From Kiritimatiellia bacterium (lineage in GTDB: Bacteria > Verrucomicrobiota > Kiritimatiellia > SLAD01), in contig SKZA01000250.1 in the NCBI GenBank assembly GCA_007127595.1, forward strand, positions 1 to 6,125: a stretch of 6,125 nt of DNA. Reading direction: 5' to 3'. The position numbers were made by a program, and so were the translations under genes. Positions 5,814-6,125 of this stretch are shown piece after piece. Each line of letters opens with the position of its first letter. Positions within the stretch are counted from its first letter, which is position 1. The notes under the pieces were generated by a model, which was given only the letters and a program-made list of their open reading frames with translations, searched no databases and was not told the DNA's origin.

Positions 5814-5832
5814 GCGCCGACTGTATCGGCGC
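5814..5832 (-). promoter_or_regulatory. Hairpin directly before the transposase start codon
   Basis: GCGCCGA pairs perfectly with TCGGCGC (5814-5820 with 5826-5832) around a 5-base loop. The stem ends three bases upstream of the ATG at 5810, so in RNA it would occlude the ribosome-binding region. If the TTG at 5879 is the real start, this sequence is coding instead. Confidence 0.55.
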
Positions 5833-5836
5833 CGCC

Positions 5837-5870
5837 GATCAGGGACCACCTTCGAAGGTGGTCCCTGATC
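5837..5870 (-). promoter_or_regulatory. Perfect 34-bp palindrome in the transposase leader
   Basis: The two halves, each starting GATCAGGGACCACC on its own strand, meet at a central TTCGAA with no mismatch. In RNA this gives a stem of about 15 bp with a TCGA tetraloop. It lies between the right terminal repeat and the transposase start, four bases from the second hairpin at 5814-5832. Likely roles are blocking translation of read-through transcripts, attenuating transcription, or serving as a transposase or repressor binding site. No U-run follows in the transposase direction. Confidence 0.75.
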
Positions 5871-5914
5871 TCTTTCCAACGCTTCTCACTCACTACCCCA
5901 ATCCTCACCGCAGG

Positions 5915-5934
5915 GGGGTCACGATGTACCTGTC
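5915..5934 (-). repeat. Right terminal inverted repeat of the IS
   Basis: Read on the minus strand this is the same 20 bases as the left end, with no mismatch. It lies about 105 bp upstream of the transposase ATG. Confidence 0.93.
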
Positions 5935-5961
5935 GTTTCCCATCGTGCGGTGACTTCCCGC

Positions 5962-5989
5962 TTGTCGTCCCCTCCGAGCGGCGTATCCT
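5962..5989 (+). promoter_or_regulatory. Weak candidate promoter for the gene at 6026
   Basis: TTGTCG (5962-5967) and TATCCT (5984-5989) each match four of six consensus bases, with 16-bp spacing, between the IS border and the exported-protein gene. It is a tentative match only. Confidence 0.22.
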
Positions 5990-6025
5990 TTCTTCAGATC
6001 ATTAACTTCGGGCAGGGAGGACGCA

Positions 6026-6125
6026 ATGAATATGCTGTGTCGTGTACTGTTGGTTTGTTCGCTGGTGTGGGGGCTGTCCGTGCATGCGGACGAAACGCCC
6101 GCGGACTTCACACTCACACGAGATG
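6026..6125 (+). CDS. N-terminus of an exported protein, cut by the window edge
   Basis: ATG at 6026 follows a strong ribosome-binding site (GGGAGG, seven bases upstream). The 33 visible codons start MNMLCRVLLVCSLVWGLSVH, then ADETPADFTLTRD. This is a Sec-type signal peptide with a likely signal-peptidase cut after SVHA, so the product is exported. Too little of the mature protein is present to name a family. It is the only plus-strand gene in the window and begins 92 bp outside the IS end, divergent from the genes to the left. Its upstream region may have been altered by the insertion. Confidence 0.65.
   Translation, partial: MNMLCRVLLVCSLVWGLSVHADETPADFTLTRD

Larger units (their letters stand above)
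4758..5934 (-). mobile_element. IS481-like insertion sequence, about 1.18 kb, apparently complete
   Basis: The element is bounded by perfect 20-bp terminal inverted repeats and contains one intact transposase gene reading toward the left end. Similarity between the ends continues a few bases outward (left GGGATA, right GGGAAAC read inward), so the true borders may be about 4752 and 5941. I find no target-site duplication with either border choice, which suggests later rearrangement, a deletion at one side, or an insertion mechanism leaving short or no duplication. It separates the lipoprotein-mutY pair from the exported-protein gene at 6026. Confidence 0.88.

Noticed and set aside
5811..5879. 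Transposase start at TTG 5879
   Set aside because: It adds 23 residues encoded by perfect palindromes with no clear ribosome-binding site. ATG 5810 is preferred, although not proven.
5905..6117. Minus-strand frame of 70 codons over the right IS end
   Set aside because: It crosses the IS terminus and opposes a gene with a strong ribosome-binding site and signal peptide.

Overview
Organism. This looks like ordinary bacterial chromosome of moderately high GC, with an inserted IS. The core genes identify no phylum. Two features point weakly to the PVC superphylum, possibly Kiritimatiellota or Lentisphaerota: a short exported STN-domain protein, and intergenic arrays built on TTCCAATC(G/A)TTGGAA. 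That placement is recollection and inference, not a database result.

Layout. All complete genes lie on the minus strand, so transcription runs from high to low coordinates. At the right edge (6026-6125, plus strand) is the start of a gene for an exported protein of unknown function. Next is an IS481-like insertion sequence (about 4758-5934) with perfect 20-bp terminal inverted repeats, a single DDE transposase gene, and two strong hairpins in the transposase leader. Then come two genes joined by a 4-base ATGA overlap: a small putative lipoprotein (4176-4676) and the adenine DNA glycosylase MutY (3049-4179). A 565-bp gene-free stretch (2484-3048) follows. It holds a cluster of GC-rich stem-loops (2751-2978) and a phased array of TTCCAA-N3-TTGGAA palindromes (2526-2661). 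Beyond it lie a short exported STN-domain protein (2013-2483), NADP-dependent isocitrate dehydrogenase (621-1889), and a monofunctional heptose-1-phosphate/sugar nucleotidyltransferase of the HldE C-terminal type (139-624), joined to icd by a GTGA overlap. The left edge may hold the start of another minus-strand gene (1-77).

How the parts relate. MutY is DNA repair, Icd is the TCA cycle, and the nucleotidyltransferase is ADP-heptose or related sugar activation for the cell surface. No single pathway links them. The overlaps imply two coupled pairs, lipoprotein-mutY and icd-rfaE2, with the STN gene separately expressed.

Novelty. I see no defence system, CRISPR array or obvious new multi-gene system. 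The parts most worth a second look are non-coding: the palindrome array with about 31-bp spacing just upstream of the STN gene, the stem-loop cluster beside it whose arms can pair in two alternative ways, and the double hairpin guarding the transposase start.
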